From: an uncultured Lachnospiraceae bacterium | GTDB taxonomy: Bacteria > Bacillota > Clostridia > Lachnospirales > Lachnospiraceae | Length of the DNA stretch: 58,196 bases | Direction of reading: 5' to 3' | Assembly (NCBI GenBank): GCA_934351835.1 | Contig: CAKRJP010000015.1 | Span: forward strand, 1-58,196 | Part shown: positions 7,978-17,786 of the stretch, one piece after another | Numbering within the stretch: position 1 is the stretch's first letter | Layout: every line of letters begins with the position of its first letter | Position numbers and translations under genes: made by a program | Notes under the pieces: generated by a model | The model's database searches: none | Seen by the model: only the letters and a program-made list of their open reading frames with translations | Told to the model about the DNA's origin: nothing

Positions 7978-9276
7978 CTATTCTTTTCTCTGAAATAATG
8001 CAATGTAAAAACCATCACCGCTGTCAGTTCCCGGTATTCTCTGTTCTTCCTTTACCAGTGTGAATTCAGGACATACTTTTGTAAACCATCGGGCATTTTC
8101 TTTATTCTCCGCCCGGTTCACGGTACAGGTACTGTACACGAGTTTCCCACCTGGTTTCACATAATGCTGTACTACTCCCAGGATTTTTCGCTGAAGCTGC
8201 TCTAACTCTTTTTGCGTCTTCTTTGTCATCTTGTACTTAAGATCTGGTTTTCTTCCCAGCACGCCCAAGCCGGAACACGGAAGATCCGCAATGACAATAT
8301 CGGCTTTTCCTACAGACATTTCATCAAGTACTGTCGCATCCCATCTCACAGCCTCTATATTGATAAGTCCGCTTCTTCTGATATTCTCCCTGATCAGATT
8401 CACCTTATAATCAGTCAGGTCTCTTGCTTCCACATAGCCAGTCTCATTCAGAAGTTCTGCCGCGTGGATTGCTTTTCCTCCCGGTGCTGCACAAACATCA
8501 ATGATATAATCTCCTTCTTTTGGATCTGCCCAGGCTGCAACCTGCATAGAACTCACATCCTGAACCTGATAGTAACCTTTCCGGAAACTCTCGAGTCCGG
8601 CCAGATGATCATATCCTGACAGATACAATGCGTTCGCCATTCCAGGGACTTCTTCCGTATGTACCCCTTCCTCTTCCAGCAGTTTCAGAAGATCTTCTTT
8701 TTTAATTTTATGGAAATTACAGCGTACCGACAATGGTGATTCTTTCAGAAATTTCTCTGCCATCTGGATCGCAGTCTCATAACCATAGTCATCTCTCCAC
8801 TGTTTCAACATCCACTCCGGGACAGAATACCGTATGGATGCACATTCCAGTTCATCTTCGGGATATGATACTTCCGTGAGATTTCTGCTGATATTTCTGA
8901 GGACTCCGTTTACAAAGCCTTTCAAAGGGCGGAATCCTCTTTTTTCAGCCAGTTTCACAGATTCATTGCACACAGCAGAATCCGGTACACTGTCCATATA
9001 TTTTAACTGGTAAACCGCACTTCTCATAATAGTTCGGATTACTGGTTTCATTTTATTTACTTTTACTTTCGAAAACTGATCGATAATATAGTCAATCTCG
9101 ATCATCCTCTCCAGAGTGCCATTCACTACCCTTGTAATAAATGCACGTTCTTTTTTATCAAGATACTGATACTGGTCCAATACCTGTTTCAACGCAATAT
9201 GGCTGTATTCGCCGTCTTTCGTTATCATCAGCAAAATTTCCAATACCAGTTCACGGTCATTGACAGATGCTGCCAT
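7978..9276 (-). CDS. rsmB: 16S rRNA m5C967 methyltransferase
   Basis: A 432-residue SAM-dependent methyltransferase. An N-terminal NusB-like RNA-binding domain (about 1-135) precedes the Rossmann catalytic domain with DVCAAPGGKAIHAAELL (SAM binding), IADLPCSGLGVLGRKPDLK and the catalytic YSTCTVNRAENK cysteine motif. The ATG at 9276 has GGGAGGAA five bases ahead; the reading can be extended seven codons upstream, but the binding site would then fall inside the gene. It is part of the priA-thiN operon. Confidence 0.96.
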   Translation of the reverse strand: MAASVNDRELVLEILLMITKDGEYSHIALKQVLDQYQYLDKKERAFITRVVNGTLERMIEIDYIIDQFSKVKVNKMKPVIRTIMRSAVYQLKYMDSVPDSAVCNESVKLAEKRGFRPLKGFVNGVLRNISRNLTEVSYPEDELECASIRYSVPEWMLKQWRDDYGYETAIQMAEKFLKESPLSVRCNFHKIKKEDLLKLLEEEGVHTEEVPGMANALYLSGYDHLAGLESFRKGYYQVQDVSSMQVAAWADPKEGDYIIDVCAAPGGKAIHAAELLNETGYVEARDLTDYKVNLIRENIRRSGLINIEAVRWDATVLDEMSVGKADIVIADLPCSGLGVLGRKPDLKYKMTKKTQKELEQLQRKILGVVQHYVKPGGKLVYSTCTVNRAENKENARWFTKVCPEFTLVKEEQRIPGTDSGDGFYIALFQRKE

Positions 9277-9307
9277 ACATTTCCTCCCGTCTGCCATTTA
9301 TATATGA

Positions 9308-10015
9308 TTAATCATTTCTTCTGTTCCCTGTAAGGATTAAAATACGAAGTAACTGTAAAATTGCTGAAGCTGCACTTGCCACATAGGTCAAAGCTGCTGC
9401 TGTCAGCACTTTCTTTGTTGCGTTTACCTCCTCCGGATATAACATATGTGTACTGTCTAATATTTTAACTGCTCTTCTGGATGCATTAAACTCTACCGGA
9501 AGTGTCACAATCTGGAATAAAACTGCCATAGAAAATGCCAGAATACCAATATTTAATAATAACACTGATGTATTTCCATTTAAAAATAATCCAATCAGGA
9601 TCAAAGGCCACGCAATAGTGCTTCCAAAGTTCGCGATCGGTACCAATGCACCTCTGATACTAAGTGGGGCGTATCCCGTCGCATGCTGGATCGCATGTCC
9701 GCACTCGTGAGCAGCCACTCCCATTGCAGCCACAGAATTAGATCCGTAAGTTGCATCCGACAGTCTGAGAACCTTGCCTCTTGGATCGTAATGGTCCGTC
9801 AGATTGCCAGCTACATATTCAACTCTCACATCATAAATTCCTGCCTGTCTGAGGATTGTCTCGGCAGCCTCTCTTCCTGTCATTCCGGAATGGTTGCGCA
9901 CTCTGGAATATTTCCGGAATGTCGAGTTCATTCTGGCAGAAGCTACAAGGCAGATAACTACACCAATCAATACTAATACATAAGTAGGATCAAAATAATA
10001 ATAAGGATAATACAT
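9308..10015 (-). CDS. yugP: Zinc metallopeptidase, YugP family (membrane)
   Basis: A 235-residue membrane-bound peptidase of unknown substrate. The zinc motif HECGHAIQH lies near residue 105, and hydrophobic segments occur at the N terminus (YVLVLIGVVICLVASA) and around residues 135-190, with a further one near the C terminus. The ATG at 10015 is supported by AGGAGG eight bases ahead; a GTG nine bases upstream is less likely because it overlaps that site. In many Clostridia this gene sits between fmt and rsmB as here, suggesting a housekeeping membrane role. Confidence 0.9.
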   Translation of the reverse strand: MYYPYYYFDPTYVLVLIGVVICLVASARMNSTFRKYSRVRNHSGMTGREAAETILRQAGIYDVRVEYVAGNLTDHYDPRGKVLRLSDATYGSNSVAAMGVAAHECGHAIQHATGYAPLSIRGALVPIANFGSTIAWPLILIGLFLNGNTSVLLLNIGILAFSMAVLFQIVTLPVEFNASRRAVKILDSTHMLYPEEVNATKKVLTAAALTYVASAASAILQLLRILILTGNRRND

Positions 10016-10099
10016 ATCCTTCACCTCCTGATAATAATTTTCTGTATTATCATAATATGAATTATGAAAAACAGGGGCTTTTTCACAATTATTTTAGAA

Positions 10100-11038
10100 T
10101 TATCTGGAATTTTTCAGAATTGTACGTTCCTCAATCTGATACCCACGTAAAAATGCGCCTGCATCCATACGTTTCTTTCCTGGGATCTGCAGAGCCGTTA
10201 CTTTCAGACATCCCTCTCCGGTCTGTACCAAAAAACCATCTTTTTCAACATCAACAATGGTTCCCGGGGCTTCCTCCGTCTGTTTCATAACCACTTCTGA
10301 TTCCCAGATTTTCATAACTTTTCCATTCCAGTCAGTATATGCGCTCGGCCATGGATTTAAGCCCCGGATCAGACGTTCAATGGAAACAGCACTCTGATTC
10401 CAGTCAATATCTCCCATCTTCTTATCCAGCATCTTCGCATACTCTGTAGTGCTCTCTCCTTGCGGTTCCCAGCTGGCCGTCTTTTCTTCCAACGCTTTCA
10501 GAGTTTCAACGCAAAGTTTTGCACCTGCCTCTGACAGCTTATCATGAAGACTTCCCCCTGTCTCTTTCTCGTCCAGAACTACTTCTGTCTTTAAGATCAT
10601 ATCTCCGGTATCAAGGCCCTCATTCATCTGCATCGTTGTAACACCGGATACCTTTTCGCCATTGATAACAGCCCATTGAATTGGTGCTGCTCCACGGTAT
10701 TTCGGAAGTAATGATGCATGAACATTGATACATCCATACGGTGTCATTTCCAGGATTTCTTTTGGTAATATCTGACCAAACGCAATGACTACCATAATAT
10801 CTGCGTTATATTTTCTTAATTCTCCGATGCACTCTGGTTCTCTTATCTTTCGTGGCTGGTAAACCGGGATATCGTGTGCTACCGCCACTTCTTTTACCGG
10901 TGTAAACTGCATCTTACCGCCCCGTCCCTTTGGCTTATCCGGCTGTGTTACCACCAGCGCGATCTCATGTCCGGCTTCGATCAGTGCCTCTAAAGTTCCC
11001 ACTGAAAAATCCGGTGTTCCCATAAATATTATTCTCAT
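10100..11038 (-). CDS. fmt: Methionyl-tRNA formyltransferase
   Basis: A 312-residue cytosolic enzyme that formylates initiator Met-tRNA using 10-formyl-tetrahydrofolate. The N-terminal catalytic domain shows MRIIFMGTPDFSVGTLE, GRGGKMQFTPVKEVA, the signature HASLLPKYRGAAPIQWA and GVTTMQMNEGLDTGDM; the C-terminal OB-like domain begins near residue 205. The ATG at 11038 gives the typical N terminus and has GAGG nine bases ahead; five extra codons are possible. It overlaps or abuts def, its partner in N-formyl-methionine turnover. Confidence 0.97.
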   Translation of the reverse strand: MRIIFMGTPDFSVGTLEALIEAGHEIALVVTQPDKPKGRGGKMQFTPVKEVAVAHDIPVYQPRKIREPECIGELRKYNADIMVVIAFGQILPKEILEMTPYGCINVHASLLPKYRGAAPIQWAVINGEKVSGVTTMQMNEGLDTGDMILKTEVVLDEKETGGSLHDKLSEAGAKLCVETLKALEEKTASWEPQGESTTEYAKMLDKKMGDIDWNQSAVSIERLIRGLNPWPSAYTDWNGKVMKIWESEVVMKQTEEAPGTIVDVEKDGFLVQTGEGCLKVTALQIPGKKRMDAGAFLRGYQIEERTILKNSR

Positions 11039-11042
11039 TTTC

Positions 11043-11510
11043 TTATTCCTCATACTCTACATCGTGAAGTTCGCCCTCTACCAGTTCTACATACATATGA
11101 CCATGTAAATGGTCGATTTCGTGGCAAAGCGCTCTTGCAAATAACTCTGTTCCCTCAACTGTAATCTCTTCCATATCTTCATTCAACGCTTTCACGATCA
11201 CATGGTTTGGTCTTGTTACCTGCCCTGACTTTCCAGGCACACTTAAACATCCCTCTTCGCCGGTCTGTTCTCCGTCAGATTCTACGATCTCCGGATTGAT
11301 CAGGATCACCGGACCTTCTCCCACGTCAATTACAACAATTTTTTTCAGGATTCCGACCTGCGGTGCTGCAAGGCCGACCCCCATCGCATCATACATTGTA
11401 TCTAGCATATCGTTGATCAAAATTTTGGTGCGCAGTGTCATAGATTTGACATTTTTACACTCCTGTCTTAATACATCATCGCCTATTTCTCTGATTTTTC
11501 TGATTGCCAT
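11043..11510 (-). CDS. def: Peptide deformylase
   Basis: A 155-residue metalloenzyme that removes the formyl group from nascent peptides. The three family motifs are present in order: GVGLAAPQVG, EGCLSVPG and HEIDHLHG, which supply the Cys and two His metal ligands plus the catalytic Glu. The length is typical for the short Gram-positive type 1 form. It lies between priA (14-base gap) and fmt in the operon. Confidence 0.97.
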   Translation of the reverse strand: MAIRKIREIGDDVLRQECKNVKSMTLRTKILINDMLDTMYDAMGVGLAAPQVGILKKIVVIDVGEGPVILINPEIVESDGEQTGEEGCLSVPGKSGQVTRPNHVIVKALNEDMEEITVEGTELFARALCHEIDHLHGHMYVELVEGELHDVEYEE

Positions 11511-11524
11511 ACTTCTTTTCCTCC

Positions 11525-13753
11525 CTAAAATACATTCATCGGATTAAAATCAAACTGTATTCTCATCGTTTTAAATCCTGTATTTATTTCTATATACTGT
11601 TCCAATTTATCTTTCATCTGAGTCAGTGCTTCATAATCACCACTCTTCAGATATAGTACTCTTCGATAGATATCTTTTACTTTTGTCACATACGGGCTTG
11701 CCGGGCCAATCGTCTGGATTTGCTCTCTTTTATCTGCCCTGTGTACAAATTCTTTCAAATAATTTGCTGCAGTTTCTAATAATTTTTCATCTGGTCCTGT
11801 CATCAAAATCGCCAGTAGCTGTTCCGCCGGTGGATATTCCATCAATGAACGATATTCCATCTCTTTCTCGTAGAAATCTTCATAATCCTGTCTCGCTGCG
11901 AACTCAATACTATAATGTTCCGGACTGTAAGTCTGTATCACGACCTCTCCTTTGCCGGTTCCTCTTCCGGCTCTCCCCGCCGCCTGTGTCAGGAGTTGAA
12001 ATGTCCGTTCTCCGGCGCGGTAATCATTGGAATACAATGACATATCTGCCGCAAGGATTCCTACCAGTGTCACATTCGGGAAATCATGTCCTTTTACAAT
12101 CATCTGAGTCCCTATCAAAACATCTGCCTCACCACTGCCAAAGCTCTCTAATATCTGTTCATATCCATCCTTTTTTCTGGTCGTATCCAAATCCATTCGC
12201 AGAACTTTCGCCTGTGGAAATTCTCTTCGAACTATATCTTCAATCTGCTGGGTCCCAGCCTTGAACCCACCGATATATTTTGATCCACAGGATGGGCAAA
12301 GTGTCACCTGCGGTTTTGTATATCCACAATAATGGCAAACCATCTTGCCACCGCGGTGCGCCGATAACGAGACATCACAGTGTGGGCATTTTACTACATA
12401 TCCGCAGGCTCTGCAGGAAATGAACCCCGCATAGCCTCTCCGGTTCAGAAAAAGCATCGTCTGTTCCCGTTTCTCCAGCCGATCTTTTATCAGCTCTCGC
12501 AGTCTGTTACTTAGGATGGAACGATTGCCGTTTTTTAATTCTTTTCGCATATCCTCGACGTAGACCTCCGGGAGTTCTCTCTCCCCGATCCTCGCCTGTA
12601 ATTTTAACAACTGAAATCTACCCATCCGACATGCATAATATGCCTCCAGTGATGGAGTTGCAGAGCCGAGAACAACACTTGCGTTCTCTAATTCTGCCCG
12701 CTTGATCGCAGTTTCTCGTGCATGATATCTCGGAATCTGCTCACTTTTATAACTTGTCTCGTGTTCCTCGTCGATCACAATCAGACCAAGATTCGAAAAT
12801 GGTGTAAACAGCGCAGATCTCGGGCCGATCATCACGTCCACTTCGCCACGTTTGACTCTTTCCATCTGATCAGAGCGTTCACCTTGTGACATCTTGGAAT
12901 TCAGGACCGATACTCTGTCTCCAAACCTTCCGTAAAAACGCATCACCGTCTGATACGTCAATGCGATCTCCGGGATCAATACGATTGCCTGCTTTCCTTC
13001 TGAAAGCACTCTGGCAATCATTTCCATATAAACTTCTGTCTTTCCACTGCCAGTCACACCATACAGAAGATATGTTCCATACTTTCCCCGGCTGTAATCC
13101 CGCCAGAATGTCTGAATCGCATTTTGCTGTTCTTCGGAATAATTCACCTCTTGACGTTCTTTGATCTTATAATGAATCGGATTTCGAAATATCTGTTCAG
13201 ACTCCAAAGCTACAACGCCTTGCTCTTCAAGTGCCCGCACCACTGCTCTTGTGATGTGAAGTGTTCTGGATAACAATTCATAATCCTGCTCCGGCTGATC
13301 TAAAAGTGCAGCTAAAAGTCTTGCTCTCGCCTTCTGATTCTTCTGAAGATACAGATCCAGGCGTTCCTTCCCCTCATCCTTCGACAAGAGCAGACGGATC
13401 GTTCTTTTCTCTTTCGCCTGTTCTTTCTTCTTAATCGGGAGTGTTGTCTTCATTGCCTGAATCAACGTACCTCCATAATGAGCTTTCATCCACACAGCCA
13501 GAGCAATCAATTTTGATTCGATTGCCACGCTATCCTGCTTCACCTGCAGAATATCTTTAATCCTGGAAATATCATAATCAGTCTCTTCCGAAAATCCAAT
13601 GATATAACCGCTGATCTCACGATTACCTTTGCCGAAAGGAATCACCACTTCCATTCCTTCTTTAAGCGTCCCCTCCAATTCATCCGGAATCCGGTACTGA
13701 AATACTCTATCTAATTTTTCATGTGTGATATCTACAATTATATTAGCGTACAT
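11525..13753 (-). CDS. priA: Primosomal protein N' (replication restart helicase)
   Basis: A 742-residue superfamily 2 helicase that reloads the replisome at stalled forks. The N-terminal DNA 3'-end binding domain covers about 1-105. Walker A is LYGVTGSGKTEVY, the Walker B box is VIDEEHE, and motif III GSATPSLE follows. Eight cysteines in four CxxC pairs (CRACGYVVKCPHC, CHYCGY, CPSCGS) bind two zinc ions within the C-terminal helicase lobe, which ends with the QAAGRAGRG motif VI. The ATG is preceded by GAGGAAC and overlaps the murE stop by 11 bases. Confidence 0.97.
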   Translation of the reverse strand: MYANIIVDITHEKLDRVFQYRIPDELEGTLKEGMEVVIPFGKGNREISGYIIGFSEETDYDISRIKDILQVKQDSVAIESKLIALAVWMKAHYGGTLIQAMKTTLPIKKKEQAKEKRTIRLLLSKDEGKERLDLYLQKNQKARARLLAALLDQPEQDYELLSRTLHITRAVVRALEEQGVVALESEQIFRNPIHYKIKERQEVNYSEEQQNAIQTFWRDYSRGKYGTYLLYGVTGSGKTEVYMEMIARVLSEGKQAIVLIPEIALTYQTVMRFYGRFGDRVSVLNSKMSQGERSDQMERVKRGEVDVMIGPRSALFTPFSNLGLIVIDEEHETSYKSEQIPRYHARETAIKRAELENASVVLGSATPSLEAYYACRMGRFQLLKLQARIGERELPEVYVEDMRKELKNGNRSILSNRLRELIKDRLEKREQTMLFLNRRGYAGFISCRACGYVVKCPHCDVSLSAHRGGKMVCHYCGYTKPQVTLCPSCGSKYIGGFKAGTQQIEDIVRREFPQAKVLRMDLDTTRKKDGYEQILESFGSGEADVLIGTQMIVKGHDFPNVTLVGILAADMSLYSNDYRAGERTFQLLTQAAGRAGRGTGKGEVVIQTYSPEHYSIEFAARQDYEDFYEKEMEYRSLMEYPPAEQLLAILMTGPDEKLLETAANYLKEFVHRADKREQIQTIGPASPYVTKVKDIYRRVLYLKSGDYEALTQMKDKLEQYIEINTGFKTMRIQFDFNPMNVF

Positions 13754-15209
13754 GCAGTTCCTCTAATACTTCTTTTATCAGGACACGTTCATCCATATCA
13801 TGTTTCACGCCTTTGATTTCCTGATAAGTCTCATGACCTTTTCCGGCCAATACGATAACATCTCCCGGCTGTCCATGTTCAATTGCATATTTGATTGCAT
13901 CTTTACGGTCACAGATCGTAATATATTTACCGTCGGTCTTTTTCATTCCTACAACGATATCATCAATAATAGCCTGCGGTTCTTCAAAGCGCGGGTTATC
14001 TGATGTAATAATCGTAAAATCAGACATTCTTCCCGCTACTTCTCCCATTTCATACCGACGACTCTTGGCCCTGTTTCCGCCACAGCCAAATACTGTAACA
14101 ATTCGTTTTGGGTTGTAATCCCTCAGTGTGTGCAGAAGGCTCTCCAGTGCCATCGCATTATGTGCATAGTCAATCATCAGTGCAAAATCATCGGAAACTT
14201 TGATCATTTCGATACGACCTTTGACTCTTGCCACTTTCAATGCTTTTTGGATTGTCTCTACCGGCACATTGTAATGTCTGCACACAGCAATCGCTGTCAG
14301 TGAATTATATACGCTGAAGTCTCCCGGAATGTCAATCTCCACATCAAAATCCATCAGACCGCTGACATGGTATTTCATGCCCAGATATCCCGGTCTTGAA
14401 ACATGCTCTACATTCGTTGCACGAAGATCTGCTTTCTCTGAAAAGCCGAAAGTCTCACGTTTGCAGGTTGCATTTTTAAATACATCCTCATACCATTTAT
14501 CATCTATATTGGCAATTCCCAATTTGCACTGGGTAAATAAAATGCCCTTGCATCGTTTGTAGTCTTCAAAATCTTTATGCTCATTTGGTCCGATATGGTC
14601 TTCTCCCAAATTGGTGAAGATACCGATTTCAAACTCGATGCCTGCTACACGGTGGAGCATCAGTCCCTGAGAGGACACTTCCATAACAACCGTATCACAG
14701 CCTTCTTTTACCATTTCTGCAAAATATTTGTGAATGGTGTAAGACTCCGGAGTCGTATTGTTTGCCGGAATGCTCTTATCTCCGATGATTGCTTCAATGG
14801 TTCCTATCAATCCTACTTTCTTACCTACACCCTCCAGGATAGACTTCACCATGTAAGTTGTTGTCGTCTTCCCTTTTGTTCCGGTAATTCCGATTACATG
14901 AAGCTTCTCCGCCGGATATCCAAAATATGCCGCTGACATAAGTGCCAGCGCATATCTGGTGTCATCCACATGAATCACTGTTACATGTTCCGGTGCTTCT
15001 ACCGGTTTTTCTACAATCACCGCAGCAGCACCTTTTTCTGCCACATCTGCTACATAAGCATGTCCATCAGACACTGCTCCGCTAATACATACAAATACGC
15101 TTCCATCCGTTACTTTTCTGGAATCATTGATAAGTTCTGTCACCTCAATCTCATCGTTTCCCTGTACCACTTCATATTCTAAACGTTCCAATAACTGAGT
15201 TAATTTCAT
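13743..15209 (-). CDS. murE: UDP-MurNAc-tripeptide synthetase, meso-diaminopimelate type
   Basis: A 488-residue Mur ligase that adds the third residue to the peptidoglycan stem peptide. The ATP site is GITGTKGKTTTTYM, followed by TNLGEDHIGPNEH, MIDYAHNAMALESLL and VFGCGGNRAKSRR. The substrate-selecting motif reads DNPR (SDNPRFEEP), the form linked to meso-diaminopimelate rather than lysine, so the wall is predicted to be DAP type. The ATG at 15209 has AGGAGG nine bases ahead; an extra 14 codons are possible but unlikely. It heads the operon that runs to thiN. Confidence 0.96.
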   Translation of the reverse strand: MKLTQLLERLEYEVVQGNDEIEVTELINDSRKVTDGSVFVCISGAVSDGHAYVADVAEKGAAAVIVEKPVEAPEHVTVIHVDDTRYALALMSAAYFGYPAEKLHVIGITGTKGKTTTTYMVKSILEGVGKKVGLIGTIEAIIGDKSIPANNTTPESYTIHKYFAEMVKEGCDTVVMEVSSQGLMLHRVAGIEFEIGIFTNLGEDHIGPNEHKDFEDYKRCKGILFTQCKLGIANIDDKWYEDVFKNATCKRETFGFSEKADLRATNVEHVSRPGYLGMKYHVSGLMDFDVEIDIPGDFSVYNSLTAIAVCRHYNVPVETIQKALKVARVKGRIEMIKVSDDFALMIDYAHNAMALESLLHTLRDYNPKRIVTVFGCGGNRAKSRRYEMGEVAGRMSDFTIITSDNPRFEEPQAIIDDIVVGMKKTDGKYITICDRKDAIKYAIEHGQPGDVIVLAGKGHETYQEIKGVKHDMDERVLIKEVLEELHVR

Positions 15210-15259
15210 ACATTTTTCCTCCTGATTATCAGTAACTATACTACCACTCATTAATCCTC

Positions 15260-15287
15260 ATTATAACATTATTTCAAGATGCATCAA
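15260..15287 (-). promoter_or_regulatory. Promoter of the murE-thiN operon
   Basis: On the minus strand TTGATG (15282-15287) and TATAAT (15260-15265) are spaced by 16 bases, about 50 bases ahead of the murE ATG. A second TATAAT on the plus strand (15302-15307) probably serves pepT, but its -35 box is not clear. Confidence 0.7.
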
Positions 15288-15342
15288 AGAGGAAATTGTG
15301 TTATAATATCAACAGAATATAATCAAAGAGAGGTAACGAACA

Positions 15343-16560
15343 TTGAAAGCTTATGAAAGATTATTAAAATACGTCGTAGTACGTACCCCAAGTGATGAGA
15401 ACAGTGATACTGTCCCATCTTCTGAATGTCAGTTCAATCTCGCAAGACTCTTAGAAGCAGAGATGAAAGAACTCGGACTGAGCGATGTATATCTGGACGA
15501 CCAGTGCTATCTGTACGGAAAACTTCCTGCGACTCCGGGATATGAAGACAAGCCAGCCATCGGATTTATAGCACACATGGATACAGTATCTGATTTCTGT
15601 GACCGCGAGATTAACCCGATCATTAATTTCTTCTATGACGGGAAAGATCTCCCACTCGCTAACAGCGGCAGAACTCTGGAAGTTGCTAAATTTCCACATC
15701 TGGCAGACCTTGCCGGACGTATGCTGATCACCAGTGACGGTAATACTATTCTCGGAGCCGATGATAAGGCCGGAATCGCCGAGATCCTGACGATGATTGA
15801 GCATCTGACTACTGAGAATATTCCTCATGGACCAATTTGTGTTGCGTTTACACCGGATGAAGAGATCGGAACCGGAGCCGCACACTTTAATGTAGAGCGA
15901 TTCGCTGCCGATTACGCTTACACACTTGACGGAGATACAGAAGGAGAAATCCAGTACGAGAACTTTAATGCCTGCAAAGCAGACTTCGAGATTAACGGAT
16001 TTAATGTGCATCCTGGTTCATCCAAAGATACTATGATCAATGCCAGCCTCGTAGCAATGGAGATCAACAACGCACTTCCTTCTATGGAAACTCCTAGAGG
16101 AACCGAAGATTATGAAGGTTTCTATCACTTAATGAGCATGTCCGGAGAAGTTGCTCACGCTGAGCTTCATTATATCGTACGTGATCACGATGCTAATTTA
16201 TTTGAGGCGCGCAAAAACACTCTCCGCCTGATTGAGAAAAACTTAAATGAAAAATGGGGAGAAGGCACAGTCAAACTGACGATCACAGATCAGTACAAGA
16301 ACATGGCCGAAGTCATTGCCACATGTATGCACTTGATTGACAATGCAAAGGCTGCATGCACTGCTGCCGGTGTAGAACCACTGGTTATTCCGATCCGCGG
16401 AGGCACAGACGGATGTCAGTTAAGTTTCAAAGGACTGCCTTGTCCAAATCTTGGAACCGGCGGACACGCTTACCACGGTCCTTATGAGCATATCACAGTA
16501 GAAGGAATGGATTCCGCAGTGAATATCATCGTAGAACTTGTAAAAATCTACGCAAAATAA
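15343..16560 (+). CDS. pepT: Peptidase T (tripeptide aminopeptidase)
   Basis: A 405-residue M20 metallopeptidase that removes the N-terminal residue of tripeptides in the cytosol. Zinc-site motifs are in order: IAHMDTVSDF (His78, Asp80), the bridging-Asp region LGADDKAGIAE, TPDEEIGTGA and the final HGPYEHI. Length and layout match PepT. The start is a TTG preceded by GAGAGG; a plus-strand TATAAT lies at 15302-15307. It is a single-gene unit, divergent from murE and convergent with the 4-hydroxybutyrate dehydrogenase gene. Confidence 0.95.
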   Translation: MKAYERLLKYVVVRTPSDENSDTVPSSECQFNLARLLEAEMKELGLSDVYLDDQCYLYGKLPATPGYEDKPAIGFIAHMDTVSDFCDREINPIINFFYDGKDLPLANSGRTLEVAKFPHLADLAGRMLITSDGNTILGADDKAGIAEILTMIEHLTTENIPHGPICVAFTPDEEIGTGAAHFNVERFAADYAYTLDGDTEGEIQYENFNACKADFEINGFNVHPGSSKDTMINASLVAMEINNALPSMETPRGTEDYEGFYHLMSMSGEVAHAELHYIVRDHDANLFEARKNTLRLIEKNLNEKWGEGTVKLTITDQYKNMAEVIATCMHLIDNAKAACTAAGVEPLVIPIRGGTDGCQLSFKGLPCPNLGTGGHAYHGPYEHITVEGMDSAVNIIVELVKIYAK

Positions 16561-16585
16561 TAAAACTGCAAAAGGCAAAAAGAAT

Positions 16586-16625
16586 GGAGGATACATCGGT
16601 TTTCCCGGTATATCCTCCTTTTTGT
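16586..16625. terminator. Bidirectional terminator between pepT and the dehydrogenase gene
   Basis: GGAGGATA (16586-16593) pairs with TATCCTCC (16611-16618) and is followed by TTTTT on the plus strand; on the minus strand the stem is followed by ATTCTTTTT. It can serve both convergent genes. Confidence 0.85.
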
Positions 16626-16640
16626 ATGCACAGATGGTTC

Positions 16641-17756
16641 TTAATATAACTTACGGTAAATTTCTTCCATCTGCTCTACAGTAAATTTCACATAGCTCTG
16701 ATTCAGTAATCTCTGCTGGCCGGCTTCTACGTTCTCAGCAAAACTTCGGATTTCTTCTTCCTTCATTCCATATTCATGCAGTTTCTTTCTTGGAATAATC
16801 TTATCTAACAGTTCCTCCAAAGCTCCATACACCTGCTCATTCTCACAGTGTAAAAGTCCTGCCAGATAGTCGTTCAGTTCAACAAGATCTCCTTTCGGAT
16901 CCAGTTTTTGATATTCCGAAAATACAGCCGTCAAGAACTGATAATTAGCCTCTCCGTGTGTCACATGATAGGTTCCACTTAACGGATACGACATCGCATG
17001 TACTGCTCCGGTTCCGGCATTTCCAAATGCAACTCCTGCAAGATTACTTGCCACCAGAAATTCTTCTAAAAGTTCCATGCGATATTCTGCTCCATTCTCC
17101 AGAATCTTCTGGAAACCTTCAAGGATCATTGCCATCGCCTGTTTGCTGAACATTCGTGTATAAACATTTGCTTTCGGCGACACATAAGATTCAATCGCAT
17201 GGATAAAAGCATCAATCGCACTGGTTGCAAAAAATGAATATGGAAGTTTCGATAACAGTTCCGGGATCAAGATGGCTTTATCCGCATAGATACTGTCATC
17301 TGCCAGCCCCATTTTACTGTGAAGGCTTGTAAGTTCTGTGATTGATACATTTGATACTTCCGAACCGGCCCCGCAGGTCGTTGGAACAGCAATCAATGGA
17401 TATGCCTTTTCCAACGGAATCTCATGTTTGAAAATTTCTTCTGTTGTTGCTGTACCTTCCAGTACCAGAATCTTAGCCATATCAATAACTGCTCCACCGC
17501 CAATTGCAATAATCCGATCGCAGTCTGTCGCTCTGAAATCCGCAAGCAATGCATCAATCATTGTATCCGTCGGTTCTCCTGTACCATATTTATTCTTATA
17601 TACAACATGTGCCTCTAATCCTAAAGGCGCAAAATAACAGTCATAAGTACTCTGGCTTGCCAAAATAAAGTCTGTGCGGCCAATCTTGTATTCTTTTACA
17701 AACTCTGCTGCTGTTTCATATTTTTCAATGGTGGTCTTCTGTTGAAATAATTTCAT
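16641..17756 (-). CDS. 4hbD: 4-Hydroxybutyrate dehydrogenase (iron-containing alcohol dehydrogenase family)
   Basis: A 371-residue NAD-dependent enzyme interconverting succinic semialdehyde and 4-hydroxybutyrate. Residues 80-110 hold the NAD motif IGGGAVIDMAK; PTTCGAGSEVSNVSI follows, and the metal ligands lie in DAFIHAIESYVSPKA and the NAGTGAVHAMSYPL / HVTHGEANYQF stretches. The motif spelling and the C-terminal EEIYRKLY closely recall the clostridial 4-hydroxybutyrate dehydrogenase rather than generic butanol dehydrogenases (from memory of the family). The ATG at 17756 is chosen over a TTG 21 bases upstream; AGGAG lies 12 bases ahead. It follows the Lrp regulator by 30 bases. Confidence 0.85.
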   Translation of the reverse strand: MKLFQQKTTIEKYETAAEFVKEYKIGRTDFILASQSTYDCYFAPLGLEAHVVYKNKYGTGEPTDTMIDALLADFRATDCDRIIAIGGGAVIDMAKILVLEGTATTEEIFKHEIPLEKAYPLIAVPTTCGAGSEVSNVSITELTSLHSKMGLADDSIYADKAILIPELLSKLPYSFFATSAIDAFIHAIESYVSPKANVYTRMFSKQAMAMILEGFQKILENGAEYRMELLEEFLVASNLAGVAFGNAGTGAVHAMSYPLSGTYHVTHGEANYQFLTAVFSEYQKLDPKGDLVELNDYLAGLLHCENEQVYGALEELLDKIIPRKKLHEYGMKEEEIRSFAENVEAGQQRLLNQSYVKFTVEQMEEIYRKLY

Positions 17757-17786
17757 CTGGTCTTTACTCTCCTTCAATCAAATAAA